40,307 nt of DNA, taken from Collinsella aerofaciens. GTDB taxonomy: Bacteria; Actinomycetota; Coriobacteriia; Coriobacteriales; Coriobacteriaceae. The stretch lies in the NCBI RefSeq assembly GCF_028207065.1, contig NZ_JAQLFP010000024.1, forward strand, positions 1 through 40,307, given 5' to 3'. This document shows, in pieces, positions 15,705 through 24,770 of the stretch; positions within the stretch are counted from its first letter, which is position 1; every line of letters starts with the position of its first letter. The translations under genes and the position numbers were made by a program. The notes under the pieces were generated by a model. It worked only from the letters and a program-made list of their open reading frames with translations. It searched no databases and was not told the origin of the DNA.

Positions 15705-15716
15705 TTACATTCACGG

Positions 15717-15792
15717 TGGTGGAGACGAGGGGGATCGAACCCCTGACCTCTTGACTGCCAGTCAAGCGCTCTCCCAGCTGAGCTACGCCCCC
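15717..15792 (-). tRNA. tRNA-Ala (anticodon GGC)
   Basis: On the minus strand the 76-nt cloverleaf has the acceptor stem GGGGGCG with CGTCTCC (two G-U pairs), a D-arm TAGCTCAGCTGGGAGAGC, the anticodon stem CTTGA/TCAAG with loop CTGGCAG, a T-arm AGGGGTTCGATCCCC and an encoded CCA end. The loop gives anticodon GGC, which reads GCC/GCT alanine codons, suiting a high-GC genome. It is transcribed alone from its own promoter and terminator. Confidence 0.96.
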
Positions 15793-15805
15793 GTGACGAG
15801 GAGAT

Positions 15806-15834
15806 ACTATAGGGGAAGATTCTTAGTTGTGCAA
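15806..15834 (-). promoter_or_regulatory. Promoter of the tRNA-Ala gene
   Basis: On the minus strand TTGCAC (15829-15834) and TATAGT (15806-15811) are 17 bp apart. The predicted start of transcription is about 7 nt before the tRNA 5' end. Spacing and both hexamers fit a strong housekeeping sigma promoter. Confidence 0.75.
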
Positions 15835-15860
15835 GAAGTTTTTTGGGTTGGTTCTCGCAC

Positions 15861-16541
15861 TTACGGGTTTTCCTGCTCGCCAACCGTCCCGATAAAACCC
15901 TGATGCAGCAAATACGCTACTGCAGTGCCGGTATGGACTTCGACCTCTGCAGTGGATCGGACTATGTTGCTAATGCCCGTGTCGGCCAGCAGGCCCAGGG
16001 GGCTATGATCTAGCTCCCACTCTAGGCCATGTTCGCTTACCTCGGTGTTGGGGGCTAATGCGATGATGGAGAACGTCTTGCCTTCGGCGCCTTCGATGGT
16101 CCACGACTCGCCTGCGTGAAGGATGCGAGCGACCACCTTGTCCTCGCCAATCCAGATGGGAGCATCCTCGTAGCCTGCGAGCAGCCCCAGCACGGACAAG
16201 GCCATGTCGGGACGGCCGCCGGTAGCGCAGGTCGCAACCACTTCGGCACCCGGCCAGCGGCGACGGACCGAATCGAGCGCCAGCGCCAGATCGGTATAGT
16301 CCTTGTAGGGGTCGTGGCGCTCCACCTCAAAGGCTACGGCGGCATCAACCAGCGCGCGACCCGCATCGCTCACCGTATCAGCGTCACCAACATATACGTC
16401 GCAACCTAGTCCCGCGCCCAGCACCGCGTCGAGCCCGCGGTCCACGGCGACAACGTGGTCGCACTCCCCCGCTAGCCGACGCAACAAATTCGCGCTCGCC
16501 ACCACGGGCGAGCCGCATACCACTAATACCTTGCAAGCCAC
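15861..16541 (-). CDS. thiN: Thiamine diphosphokinase
   Basis: The 226-residue protein has the thiamin pyrophosphokinase layout: VLVVCGSPV at the N-terminus, VAVDRGLDAVLGAGL, VGDADTVS, HDPYKDYTDLALALD and TGGRPDMALSVLGLL. The N-terminal catalytic half is followed by a beta-rich thiamine-binding half (around ILHAGESWTIEG to EVHTGTAVAYLL). It makes thiamine diphosphate from thiamine and ATP. A typical family member reads VGDFDS and GGRxDH; here these are VGDADT and GGRPDM, so the His is replaced. The fold is recognisable, but that change deserves a check. The start is GTG, with GAGGG very close upstream. It follows the HAD gene by 9 nt and shares its transcript. Confidence 0.82.
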   Translation of the reverse strand: MACKVLVVCGSPVVASANLLRRLAGECDHVVAVDRGLDAVLGAGLGCDVYVGDADTVSDAGRALVDAAVAFEVERHDPYKDYTDLALALDSVRRRWPGAEVVATCATGGRPDMALSVLGLLAGYEDAPIWIGEDKVVARILHAGESWTIEGAEGKTFSIIALAPNTEVSEHGLEWELDHSPLGLLADTGISNIVRSTAEVEVHTGTAVAYLLHQGFIGTVGEQENP

Positions 16542-16550
16542 GGCCCTCGC

Positions 16551-17240
16551 CTAACCCTCAAACTCAAGAACGCGGACCAAGTCCAGGTCCTCGTAGCTAT
16601 CGATAAAGATATCGCAGTTGGCGCGCACGTCGTCGCGCTTCATGCGGCCGTGCGAGTCATAAATACCTACACGCTTAAAGCCGGCGGTCCCAGAGCTCTT
16701 AAGGCCAAAGACCGCGTCCTCAAACACCCAGGCGCGCTCAAACTTATGCCCATGACGCTCCTCCAGACGGCGCAGCGCCAGCTCGTATACGTCGGGGAAC
16801 TGCTTGGAGCGTCCCGCCTCGCCCGTCGTGGTAACAAACTCCATGTAGGCATCGAGCCCGGCACCAGCGAGCGCGGACTGCACCAGCTCGGCCGGCGTGG
16901 ACGTAGCCACGCACATGGCAATGCCCGCCGCCTTCGCCTGCTCCAAAAACACCAGGAGCCCCTCGCGCGGCGGCACCTTGGAGTAGCCATCGATCAGAAT
17001 ATCGCTCAGCTCACGGTAGAGCTCCTCGCCATTCGCGCCAATGCCCCACGTGTCGTGGTAGGCCTGGCACTCGTCCTCAAGCGACAAATGTTCAAACTGG
17101 GCAAAATCGTCGACCGTCACATCAACACCGTGGCGGTGCAATAACTCGGGCTGGGCATAGGCCCAAACGGGGGTGCTATTTACCAGCGTGCCGTCGCAAT
17201 CGAAAATAAAAGCGACATTGTGGGCGGCGGTCTGGGACAT
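16551..17240 (-). CDS. HAD-superfamily phosphatase (beta-phosphoglucomutase-like subfamily IA)
   Basis: The 229-residue protein has the four HAD motifs: FIFDCDGTLVNSTP (nucleophile and acid/base Asp, near residue 11), VATST, a Lys in the KQFPDVYELAL region, and VFEDAVFGLKSSGTAGF. The helical cap between motif I and II and the ED-x-xxG pattern match subfamily IA, which includes phosphoglycolate phosphatase and beta-phosphoglucomutase. Which sugar phosphate it uses cannot be said. The start is ATG at 17240, with AAGG 7 nt upstream. It is divergent from glgB, sharing a control region rich in GGTAAA(A)C boxes, which makes a role in glucose-phosphate metabolism plausible. It is followed 9 nt later by thiN. 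Confidence 0.85.
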   Translation of the reverse strand: MSQTAAHNVAFIFDCDGTLVNSTPVWAYAQPELLHRHGVDVTVDDFAQFEHLSLEDECQAYHDTWGIGANGEELYRELSDILIDGYSKVPPREGLLVFLEQAKAAGIAMCVATSTPAELVQSALAGAGLDAYMEFVTTTGEAGRSKQFPDVYELALRRLEERHGHKFERAWVFEDAVFGLKSSGTAGFKRVGIYDSHGRMKRDDVRANCDIFIDSYEDLDLVRVLEFEG

Positions 17241-17571
17241 AAACGAACCTTTCGATGTCAAATGGTAAACAACCTGCTAAAAACGTTTTACCAAACGTCA
17301 AACTAACAATCTTGAAACCCTAATTGGTAAAACTGTCAAGAGTTTTACCATCGCAATTCTGCCAGTGGTCTAAACATGGCGCTCGCCGATTAAACACCGC
17401 CGCAAATCCACTTTTCTCCATAAAAGTAACGAACAGGTGTTATCGTATTTCGTGCCGAAAGTTCCACCGAGCACGCGAGGTGGAACGAATCATAGAACTA
17501 TCGCCGTCCCTTCGATTCGTGCAGCCTTGGACCTTTCGCATCTAGTCACCAAGGCAACACGCTGCCGCGTC
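17241..17571. promoter_or_regulatory. Divergent HAD/glgB control region with four GGTAAA(A)C boxes
   Basis: The 331-base gap holds four copies of one motif in two facing pairs: TGGTAAAC at 17263-17270 with GTTTTACCA at 17285-17293, and TGGTAAAAC at 17325-17333 with GTTTTACCA at 17342-17350 (8 bp apart). Around 17285 the sequence is also a local palindrome with a central CG (AAAACGTTTT), the style of LacI-family operators. On the minus strand a perfect TTGACA (17334-17339) lies exactly between the second pair, so a bound protein could block transcription of the HAD gene. A clear -10 partner was not found. The rest, 17351-17571, shows no other signal that I trust. Confidence 0.6.
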
Positions 17572-19833
17572 ATGATGGGATCAAACGTGAGCGATACAAA
17601 GCTAAAGCCAGCAACCAAAAAGCCCGCTACCCGTAAAGCCGCCCCGCACGCGCCGGAGCTCAGCAAGGACGATGTCTACCTGTTTGGCATTGGCATGTGG
17701 GAGCGCAGCTGGGAAAAGATGGGCGCGCACCCCGACACGCAGAACCGTACGCGCGGCTGGCGTTTTTGCGTTTGGGCGCCCGACGTAAAGAGCGTCCACG
17801 TCATTGGCGAATTTAACGACTGGGATGAGGAAGCCAACCCGCTGGTGCCCGTGCATTCGAGCGCTATCTGGGAAGGCTTTATTCCTGGCGCCGAGCAGGG
17901 CCAGCTCTATAAATATCTCATCGAGACCAACGAGGGCGAGAAGCTCTACAAGGCCGATCCGTATGCCTTTAAGGCCGAGTGCCCTCCGGGTACCGCCAGC
18001 GTGCTGTGGACCCTCGATGGCTACAAGTGGAACGACGCCGCGTGGCTCAAGCGCCGCGCCGGCCACAACCACATGTCGCAGCCGCTCAACATCTACGAGG
18101 TGCATATTGGCTCGTGGATGCGCCACGGCGACGCGCCGCAGGGCGAGCCGGACGAGTTTGGCAACTACCCCGGTCCCATGGACCCCTTCCCCGCGCAGCG
18201 CGGCGAGTTCTACACCTACGACGAACTGTCGGTAGAGCTTGTGGACTACGTGCGCGACATGGGCTACACGCATATCGAGGTCATGCCGCTTATGGAGCAT
18301 CCCTTCGATGGCTCCTGGGGCTACCAGACGACCGGTTACTACGCCGCCACGTCGCGCTACGGCAACCCGCAGCAGCTCATGCACTTTATCGATGCATGCC
18401 ACGAGGCGGGCATTGGCGTAATCATGGACTGGGTGCCCGGCGGTTTTTGCGCCGACGCCCACGGCCTTGCCACCTTTAACGGCCACATGCTGTTTGAGCA
18501 CGAGATTCACCCTAACTGGGGCACGCACAAGTTTGACTTCGCCCGTGGCGAGGTCCGTTCCTTCCTGGTCTCTAACGTGCTGTACTGGCTCGAGAACTTC
18601 CACGTGGACGGCATTCGCATGGACGGCGTGTCCAGCATGCTATACCTCAACTTTGGCATCGACGATCCGGGCCAAAAGAAGTTCAACAAATACGGTACCG
18701 AGGAGGACCTGGACGCCAGCGCGTTTATCCGCCAGGTAAACTGCGCCGTGGAGGCACACTACCCCGACGTGATGATGATGGCCGAGGAGTCTACCGCGTG
18801 GCCGCTCGTAACCTATCCGCCGCAGGACGGCGGCCTGGGCTTCCACTACAAGTGGGACATGGGCTGGATGAACGACACCCTGCACTACATGCAGACCGAT
18901 TTTCCGTGGCGCCCCGGCAACCACGGGCTGCTCACGTTCTCCATCATGTACGCCTTTACCGAGAACTTTATTTGCCCACTGAGCCACGACGAGGTCGTGC
19001 ACGGCAAGTGCTCGCTGATCGGCCGCATGCCGGGCGACTGGTGGCGCCAGTTTGCCGGCCTGCGCACGCTGGCCTTCTACCAGATGACGCATCCCGGTGC
19101 CAAGCTCAACTTTATGGGCAACGAGATCGGCCAGTTTATTGAGTGGCGCTACTACGAGTCCATCCAGTGGTTCCTGACCGAGGAGTATGAGACCCATGCG
19201 CACCATCAGGCGTTTATCAAGGCGCTCAATCACCTGTACACCGCCGAACCCGCCCTGTACGAGCGCGGCTACACCGACGACGGCTTTACCTGGATTGACG
19301 CGGACAACTCTAAACAGTCCATCGTGAGCTTTGTGCGCCAGGGCGAGGACGTCGATGACGACCTGGTGATCCTGATCAACTTTGACCCGGCGAGCTACGA
19401 GAGCTTCCGCGTGGGCGTGCCGCGCGAGGGCGACTGGGAGGTCATCTTTGACTCCGACCGTCCTGAGTTTGGCGGCAGCGGCTATGCCGGTGAGGAGCCC
19501 TACACCTGCTCGAGCGAGCCCTACCCCTGGAACGGGCAGATGGACTCCATTGAGATTAAGGTGCCCGGCCTGGCAGGCGTGGTGCTTAAGCGCCGCGGTC
19601 CCAGCAGCTATAAGCCGCCGGTGGTTGAGGAGCGCAAGAAGGCGACGCGCAAGCGTGCGTCTTCGGTGAAGCCCAAGCCTGCGGCTGCTAAGAAGGCTCC
19701 GACTAAGGCGAAGGCTGCCAAGTCTGCCGCCAAGGTTTCGGCCAAGTCCACCACGGCCAAAAAGGCAGCCACCAAAAAAGCTGCTCCCAAAGCCAAGGCA
19801 GCTGCTGTTAAGGCTCCTGCCAAGAAAGCGTAA
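17572..19833 (+). CDS. glgB: 1,4-alpha-glucan branching enzyme with a histone-like Lys/Ala tail
   Basis: The 753-residue enzyme makes alpha-1,6 branches in glycogen. It has a CBM48-type N-terminal domain (GWRFCVWAPDVKSVHVIGEF), then a GH13 barrel with DWVPGGF, the nucleophile Asp in DGIRMDGVSSML, the acid Glu in MAEESTAWP and the third acid in LSHDEVVHGK. The core ends near residue 680. The last roughly 70 residues are almost only Lys, Ala, Thr, Ser and Pro (ATRKRASS, PAAAKKAPTKAKAAK, TTAKKAATKKAAPK), unlike normal GlgB. The N-terminus also has a short KPATKKPATRK stretch. The start is uncertain: ATG at 17572 or 17575 has no good ribosome site, and GTG at 17588 has a weak GGGA. It is the first gene of the glycogen cluster. 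Confidence 0.93.
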   Translation: MMGSNVSDTKLKPATKKPATRKAAPHAPELSKDDVYLFGIGMWERSWEKMGAHPDTQNRTRGWRFCVWAPDVKSVHVIGEFNDWDEEANPLVPVHSSAIWEGFIPGAEQGQLYKYLIETNEGEKLYKADPYAFKAECPPGTASVLWTLDGYKWNDAAWLKRRAGHNHMSQPLNIYEVHIGSWMRHGDAPQGEPDEFGNYPGPMDPFPAQRGEFYTYDELSVELVDYVRDMGYTHIEVMPLMEHPFDGSWGYQTTGYYAATSRYGNPQQLMHFIDACHEAGIGVIMDWVPGGFCADAHGLATFNGHMLFEHEIHPNWGTHKFDFARGEVRSFLVSNVLYWLENFHVDGIRMDGVSSMLYLNFGIDDPGQKKFNKYGTEEDLDASAFIRQVNCAVEAHYPDVMMMAEESTAWPLVTYPPQDGGLGFHYKWDMGWMNDTLHYMQTDFPWRPGNHGLLTFSIMYAFTENFICPLSHDEVVHGKCSLIGRMPGDWWRQFAGLRTLAFYQMTHPGAKLNFMGNEIGQFIEWRYYESIQWFLTEEYETHAHHQAFIKALNHLYTAEPALYERGYTDDGFTWIDADNSKQSIVSFVRQGEDVDDDLVILINFDPASYESFRVGVPREGDWEVIFDSDRPEFGGSGYAGEEPYTCSSEPYPWNGQMDSIEIKVPGLAGVVLKRRGPSSYKPPVVEERKKATRKRASSVKPKPAAAKKAPTKAKAAKSAAKVSAKSTTAKKAATKKAAPKAKAAAVKAPAKKA

Positions 19834-19858
19834 CAAAGGCGTTACCACTGCAATTACC

Positions 19859-19926
19859 CGCCCCGCGGGGGCGTAGGATACATGTCATAACCGTTCCGGG
19901 AGAAACATCCCCGGGGGAAAGGAACG
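19859..19926 (+). promoter_or_regulatory. Leader hairpins before glgP, one masking the ribosome site
   Basis: CGCCCC/GGGGCG (19859-19873, 3-nt loop) forms a short stable hairpin. Next, CGTTCC (19892-19897) can pair with GGAACG (19921-19926), which contains the Shine-Dalgarno GGA and ends just before ATG; an inner CCGGG/CCCGG pairing may compete. No T-tract follows, so control would be of translation or mRNA stability, not termination. Confidence 0.45.
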
Positions 19927-19927
19927 T

Positions 19928-22354
19928 ATGAATAAGATCTTCGACAACAAGCAGGAGTTTACCGAGCTCTATCGCGATGCCGTCATGAGCATCAGCGGCA
20001 AGAGCGTCGAGGCCGCCAGCGACCTCGATCGCTTTAACGCCCTGGCCAAGCTCGTGGCCGAGAAGGCGCGCACCGTTGCCACCAAGAGTGACGCCCGCGT
20101 CACCGCCGAGGGCAAAAAGCGCGTGTACTACTTCTCGATCGAGTTTTTGATCGGCCGCCTGCTCGACAACTACCTGCTCAACTTTGGCGTGCGCGACATG
20201 GTCGCCGAGGCGCTCGACGACATGGGCTTTGACCTGTCCGTCATCGAGAACCAGGAGCCCGATCCGGCGCTGGGCAACGGTGGCCTAGGCCGTCTGGCCG
20301 CATGCTTCCTGGATTCCATGGCAGCCGAGGGCATTGCCGGCTACGGCAACGGCATGCGCTACCGTTACGGCCTGTTTAAGCAGGAGATCGTCAACGGCAG
20401 CCAGGTCGAGGCCACCGACGAGTGGCTCACCCACGGCTATCCCTGGGAGGTCCGTCGTCAGGATAAGGCCGTGACCATCAAGTTTGGTGGCCACGTCGAG
20501 GGCTTTGAGGAGAACGGCCGTACGTTCTACCGCACGGTGGACACGCAGGACATCCTGGCCGTTCCCTATGACATCCCCGTGGTGGGCTATGCCGGCGAGA
20601 CCGTCAACAAGCTACGCGTATGGGCCGCCGAGCCGGTCGAGGAGCACTTTGACCTGGAGGCCTTCAACCGCGGCGACTACGCCCTGGCCGATGCCGAGCG
20701 CGCCGAGGCCGAGGCCATCAGTGCCATCCTCTACCCCAACGACGCCGGCGAGCACGGCCGTCTGCTGCGCCTAAAGCAGGAGTACCTGTTTGTTTCGGCC
20801 GGCATCTACAGCCTGCTCGACACCTTTGAGAAGGAGCACGGCGAAAACTGGGAGCTGCTGCCGCAGTTTGTGGCCATCCACACCAACGACACGCACCCCG
20901 CCATGTGCGGCCCCGAGCTCATGCGCATCCTCATCGACGAGAAGAAGCTCGAGTGGGATGACGCGTGGAACATTGTGACGCAGGTCGTGAGCTACACCAA
21001 CCACACCATTCTGCCCGAGGCTCTGGAGAAGTGGCCCATCGGCACGTTCTCCAAGCTCCTCCCCCGCGTGTACCAGATCATCGACGAGATCAGCCGTCGT
21101 TGGCACGAGTCGTTCGACACCACGCAGGAGGGCTGGCAGGAGCGTCTGCGCCAGACCGCCATTCTGTGGGACGGCGAGATCCGCATGGCCAACCTGTCCG
21201 TGATCTGCAGCCACAGCGTCAACGGCGTCGCCAAGATCCACTCCGACATCATCAAGAACATCGTGCTCAAGGACTTCTATGCCCTGACGCCCGAGAAGTT
21301 CAACAACAAGACCAACGGTATCTCGCACCGTCGCTTCTTTGCCGAGGCCAACCCTACCTACGCCAAGCTCGTGACCGAGGCCATTGGCGACGGCTGGCTC
21401 AAGGACGCCTTTGAGCTGGAGAAACTCAAAGAGTTCCAGAACGACACCGAGTTCCTGAAGGCCGTGGGTGCCTCCAAGCGCGCCAACAAGGAACGTCTGG
21501 CCGCCTACGTCAAGGCCGAAACCGGTCTGGTTATCGACCCCAACTCCGTCTTCGATGTCCAGGTAAAGCGCTTCCACGCCTATAAGCGCCAGCTCATGAA
21601 CATCATGAAGGTGATGGACATCTACAACCGTCGCATCGCCGATCCCAACTTCCACGTGACGCCGACGACCTTCATCTTTAGCGGCAAGGCTGCCTCGAGC
21701 TACACCTTCGCCAAGGAGACCATCCGCCTCATTAACTCCGTGGCCGACGTCATCAACAACGACGCCCGCGTCAACGAGGTCATGAAGGTTTGCTTTATCC
21801 CCAACTTCCGCGTGAGCAACGCCCAGCTCATCTACCCCGCCGCCGAGATCTCGGAGCAGATTTCCACGGCCGGCAAGGAGGCGTCGGGCACGTCCAACAT
21901 GAAGCTCATGATGAACGGCGCCATTACGCTGGGTACCCTCGACGGCGCCAACATCGAGATCGCCGACCTGGCCGGCCGCGAGAACGAGGCCATCTTTGGC
22001 CTGACCGCCCCCGAGGTCGAGCAGCTCTGGGCATCCAACAGCTACTTTGCTTGGGATACGCTCAACAACGATCGCGAGCGTCTGGGCCGCGTGATGGACG
22101 AGCTCAAGGACAACACCTTTGCGGGTCTTTCGGGCAACTTCGAGAGCATCTACAACGAGCTCATGAACAACAACGACCCCGACCTAGTCATGGCTGACTT
22201 CCGTAGCTACGTGGATGCATGGGAGAACCTCACGGGCAGCTACGGCGACCAGGAGACCTGGAACCGCAAGGCCCTGCTCAACACCGCCTCGAGTGGCTGG
22301 TTCTCGTCCGACCGCACCATTCGCGAGTATCGCGACGAGATCTGGCACGCATAA
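19928..22354 (+). CDS. glgP: Glycogen/alpha-glucan phosphorylase
   Basis: The 808-residue protein is a full-length GT35 phosphorylase, releasing glucose-1-phosphate from glycogen ends with pyridoxal phosphate as cofactor. Visible signatures are YYFSIEFLIGRLLDNYLLN, DPALGNGGLGRLAACFLDS, HTNDTHPAMCGPELMR, and EASGTSNMKLMMNGAITLG with the PLP-binding Lys near residue 660. AAAGGA lies 4 nt before ATG. It lies between branching enzyme and pyrophosphorylase genes on the same strand, so synthesis and breakdown enzymes are made together. Unlike GlgB and GlgA it has no Lys/Ala tail and ends normally at EYRDEIWHA. Confidence 0.97.
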   Translation: MNKIFDNKQEFTELYRDAVMSISGKSVEAASDLDRFNALAKLVAEKARTVATKSDARVTAEGKKRVYYFSIEFLIGRLLDNYLLNFGVRDMVAEALDDMGFDLSVIENQEPDPALGNGGLGRLAACFLDSMAAEGIAGYGNGMRYRYGLFKQEIVNGSQVEATDEWLTHGYPWEVRRQDKAVTIKFGGHVEGFEENGRTFYRTVDTQDILAVPYDIPVVGYAGETVNKLRVWAAEPVEEHFDLEAFNRGDYALADAERAEAEAISAILYPNDAGEHGRLLRLKQEYLFVSAGIYSLLDTFEKEHGENWELLPQFVAIHTNDTHPAMCGPELMRILIDEKKLEWDDAWNIVTQVVSYTNHTILPEALEKWPIGTFSKLLPRVYQIIDEISRRWHESFDTTQEGWQERLRQTAILWDGEIRMANLSVICSHSVNGVAKIHSDIIKNIVLKDFYALTPEKFNNKTNGISHRRFFAEANPTYAKLVTEAIGDGWLKDAFELEKLKEFQNDTEFLKAVGASKRANKERLAAYVKAETGLVIDPNSVFDVQVKRFHAYKRQLMNIMKVMDIYNRRIADPNFHVTPTTFIFSGKAASSYTFAKETIRLINSVADVINNDARVNEVMKVCFIPNFRVSNAQLIYPAAEISEQISTAGKEASGTSNMKLMMNGAITLGTLDGANIEIADLAGRENEAIFGLTAPEVEQLWASNSYFAWDTLNNDRERLGRVMDELKDNTFAGLSGNFESIYNELMNNNDPDLVMADFRSYVDAWENLTGSYGDQETWNRKALLNTASSGWFSSDRTIREYRDEIWHA

Positions 22355-22388
22355 AGCGCGCGAGCTCCCTTTGCCGCACGGCATTACT

Positions 22389-22419
22389 CGACGGGCGTGA
22401 CAGTGCGCCGCGCCCGTCG
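22389..22419 (+). promoter_or_regulatory. Intergenic hairpin between glgP and glgC
   Basis: CGACGGGCG pairs perfectly with CGCCCGTCG (9 bp, 13-nt loop). There is no T-run after it, so it is more likely an mRNA-stabilising or processing element than a terminator. Confidence 0.5.
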
Positions 22420-22458
22420 CTAATGGGTTAGGAACATCGATGACAGAAGGAGAAATCG

Positions 22459-23607
22459 ATGAGTAAGAAAGAATGCATCGCGATGCTCCTCGCAGGAGGA
22501 CAGGGCAGCCGATTGGGGGCACTCACCCAAAAGATCGCCAAGCCGGCGGTTAGCTTTGGTGGCAAGTTCCGCATTATCGACTTTTCGCTGTCCAACTGCT
22601 CCAACTCGGGCATCGACACGGTGGGCGTTCTGACGCAGTACCGTCCCTACCTGCTGCATGCCTACGTGGGCTCCGGCGAGGCGTGGGATCTGGACAGCCG
22701 CGACGGCGGCGTGTCGATCCTGCCGCCGTACGAGACGCAGACCGGCGGCGCCTGGTATGCGGGCACGGCCGACGCCATTACGCAGAACCTCGACTACATC
22801 AAGGCCAACGACCCCAAGTACGTCCTGATTCTTTCGGGCGATCACCTGTATCGCATGGACTACCGCAAGATGCTCAAGACGCACATTGAGAACAACGCCG
22901 ACCTCACCGTGAGCGTTATGCCCGTGCCGTGGGAGGAGGCCAGCCGCTTTGGCATCCTGACCACCGATCCCGAGGACGGCCGCATCACCAAGTTCACCGA
23001 GAAGCCCGAGAAGCCCGATTCGAACCTCGCTTCCATGGGCATCTACATCTTCTCGGCCGACGTGCTGATCGAGGCGCTCGAGGAGGATGCTCTGGACCAG
23101 CGCTCGAGCCACGACTTTGGCAAGGACATCATCCCCAAGCTGCTCGGTGAGAACAAGCGCCTGTACAGCTACGAGTTCCACGGCTTCTGGAAGGACGTCG
23201 GCACCATCGCCAGCTTCCATGAGACCTCGATGGACCTGCTGGGTAACAACCCCGAGTTTGATCTGTTTGACAAGAACTTCCCCATCATGTCCAACATCAC
23301 CACGCGCCCGCCGCACTACATTGGCCCGGACGGCCGCCTGGACGACTGCCTGGTCTCCAACGGCTGCAAGATCTACGGCACCGCTCGCCACTCGATCCTT
23401 TCGACCGATGTCATCATCGAGGAGCGCGCCGTGGTCGAGGACTCCGTGCTGCTGCCGGGTGCGCACGTTAAGAGCGGCGCACACATCTGCCGCGCTATTT
23501 TGGGCGAGAACTCCACGGTCGAAGAGGGCGTGAAGCTCGGCTCTGTCGATACCACCAAGGATACGGCCGTCGTTGGAAATGACGTCGTTATCGGGAAGGG
23601 GGAATGA
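22459..23607 (+). CDS. glgC: Glucose-1-phosphate adenylyltransferase, catalytic subunit
   Basis: The 382-residue enzyme makes ADP-glucose from ATP and glucose-1-phosphate, the committed step of glycogen synthesis. Signatures are [22 protein letters not shown] (nucleotide loop), [39 protein letters not shown] and FTEKP, then a left-handed beta-helix C-terminal domain. The length is normal. AGAAGGAG lies 6 nt before ATG. It is followed, after 4 nt, by the related glgD gene; the pair probably forms a mixed tetramer, as in Bacillus-type systems. Confidence 0.96.
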   Translation: MSKKECIAMLLAGGQGSRLGALTQKIAKPAVSFGGKFRIIDFSLSNCSNSGIDTVGVLTQYRPYLLHAYVGSGEAWDLDSRDGGVSILPPYETQTGGAWYAGTADAITQNLDYIKANDPKYVLILSGDHLYRMDYRKMLKTHIENNADLTVSVMPVPWEEASRFGILTTDPEDGRITKFTEKPEKPDSNLASMGIYIFSADVLIEALEEDALDQRSSHDFGKDIIPKLLGENKRLYSYEFHGFWKDVGTIASFHETSMDLLGNNPEFDLFDKNFPIMSNITTRPPHYIGPDGRLDDCLVSNGCKIYGTARHSILSTDVIIEERAVVEDSVLLPGAHVKSGAHICRAILGENSTVEEGVKLGSVDTTKDTAVVGNDVVIGKGE

Positions 23608-23611
23608 TCCG

Positions 23612-24739
23612 ATGATTAATCGCAAGGCCATCGGTTATATCACCGCTAACTACTCTTCGTCCTACGGCAGTGTCCTGCTCAAGGACCGCCCCATCGCGTC
23701 CGTTCCGTTTTTGGGCCGCTACCGCCTGATCGACTTCCCGCTGTCCAACATGATGAATGCCGGCATTAAGACCGTCGGCGTCGTCATGCCGGGTAACTAC
23801 CGCTCGCTGATCGACCACGTGGGCTCGGGCAAGGACTGGGGCCTGGACCGCAAGAAGGGCGGCCTGTTCATGGTCCCCGGCAACGCGTATGGCACCACCA
23901 AGGGCGGCATGCGCTTCTTGCTGCGCGACATCATCTCCAACAAGACGCTGTTCCAGCGCTCGGAGAAGCCCTATGTCGTGATGATGGGCACCAACATCAT
24001 CTTTAACATGGACCTCAACACCATCATCGAAGCGCACGAGAACTCCGGTGCCCAGATGACCGTGGTGTACTGCAAGGCCACGCGCAACGTCGATGACGAG
24101 ACCAAGCTCGAGATTAACGAGAACGGCCGCCTGACGGGCGTGAGCGCCGGCGTCGTGTATGGCGACAACGCGTCCATGGACTGCTGCATCGTCAACCGCG
24201 AGACGCTGCTCGAGATCATCGACCACTACCAGGCCGCCGACTATCTGGACCTGCTCGAGGCACTCCAGGGCGACTTTGGCAACATCGACGTGTGCAGCTA
24301 CGAGTACAAGGGCGAGGTCGTGGGCGTGTTTAGCGAGAAGTCGCTGTATCGCCGCAGCATGGACCTGCTCGACCAGACCGTGGCCGACCAGCTCTTTGAC
24401 CCTGAGCGCCCGATCCTGACCAAGGCCCACGACGTGCCGCCTTCGCGCTATGCGACCGGCAGCCACGCGTGCAACTCGATCATCTCGGCCGGCTGCATCA
24501 TCAAGGGCACCGTGCGCAACTCAATCCTGTCACGCGGCGTCGTGGTCGAGGAAGGAGCTTCGGTGACCAACTCGATCATCAACCAGAGCTGCATCATCAA
24601 GAGCGGCGCACGCGTTGAGAACGCCATCCTGGACAAGAACAACGTGGTCCCCACCAACACCGAGCTTCGCGGCACGCCCGAGAACATCCTGGTGCTGGGC
24701 AAGGCTCCGTTAACTTCCGACACCACCATCGTACGTTAA
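23612..24739 (+). CDS. glgD: GlgD-type ADP-glucose pyrophosphorylase regulatory subunit
   Basis: The 375-residue protein is homologous to GlgC but lacks key catalytic features: the GGxGxRL nucleotide loop is replaced by YITANYSSSYGSVLL, and the metal-binding LxGDHL motif reads MMGTNIIFNMDL. Those changes are typical of GlgD, the activating partner of GlgC in Firmicutes. The start is ATG at 23612, with GGGGGA 8 nt upstream; an in-frame ATG at 23573 would lie inside glgC. It ends in the usual beta-helix repeats (CIIKGTVRNSILSRGVVVEEG). Confidence 0.93.
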   Translation: MINRKAIGYITANYSSSYGSVLLKDRPIASVPFLGRYRLIDFPLSNMMNAGIKTVGVVMPGNYRSLIDHVGSGKDWGLDRKKGGLFMVPGNAYGTTKGGMRFLLRDIISNKTLFQRSEKPYVVMMGTNIIFNMDLNTIIEAHENSGAQMTVVYCKATRNVDDETKLEINENGRLTGVSAGVVYGDNASMDCCIVNRETLLEIIDHYQAADYLDLLEALQGDFGNIDVCSYEYKGEVVGVFSEKSLYRRSMDLLDQTVADQLFDPERPILTKAHDVPPSRYATGSHACNSIISAGCIIKGTVRNSILSRGVVVEEGASVTNSIINQSCIIKSGARVENAILDKNNVVPTNTELRGTPENILVLGKAPLTSDTTIVR

Positions 24740-24770
24740 CGTTGGCACCGCAACATCGCTCGTAACATGT

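Larger units (their letters stand above)
14923..15716 (-). other. Long non-coding leader/promoter region before the polysaccharide operon
   Basis: No convincing gene lies in these roughly 790 bases. Besides the hairpin at 14943-15015 there is a weaker hairpin at 15502-15528 (GCGGGTGTA against TACACCGC with one bulged base) and an A+T-richer stretch at 15540-15620. A possible minus-strand promoter is TGTACA (15589-15594) and CATAAT (15567-15572) with a 16-bp spacer. It would give a leader of about 650 nt, long enough for regulatory RNA structure. The promoter is a weak match and other positions are possible. Confidence 0.35.
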
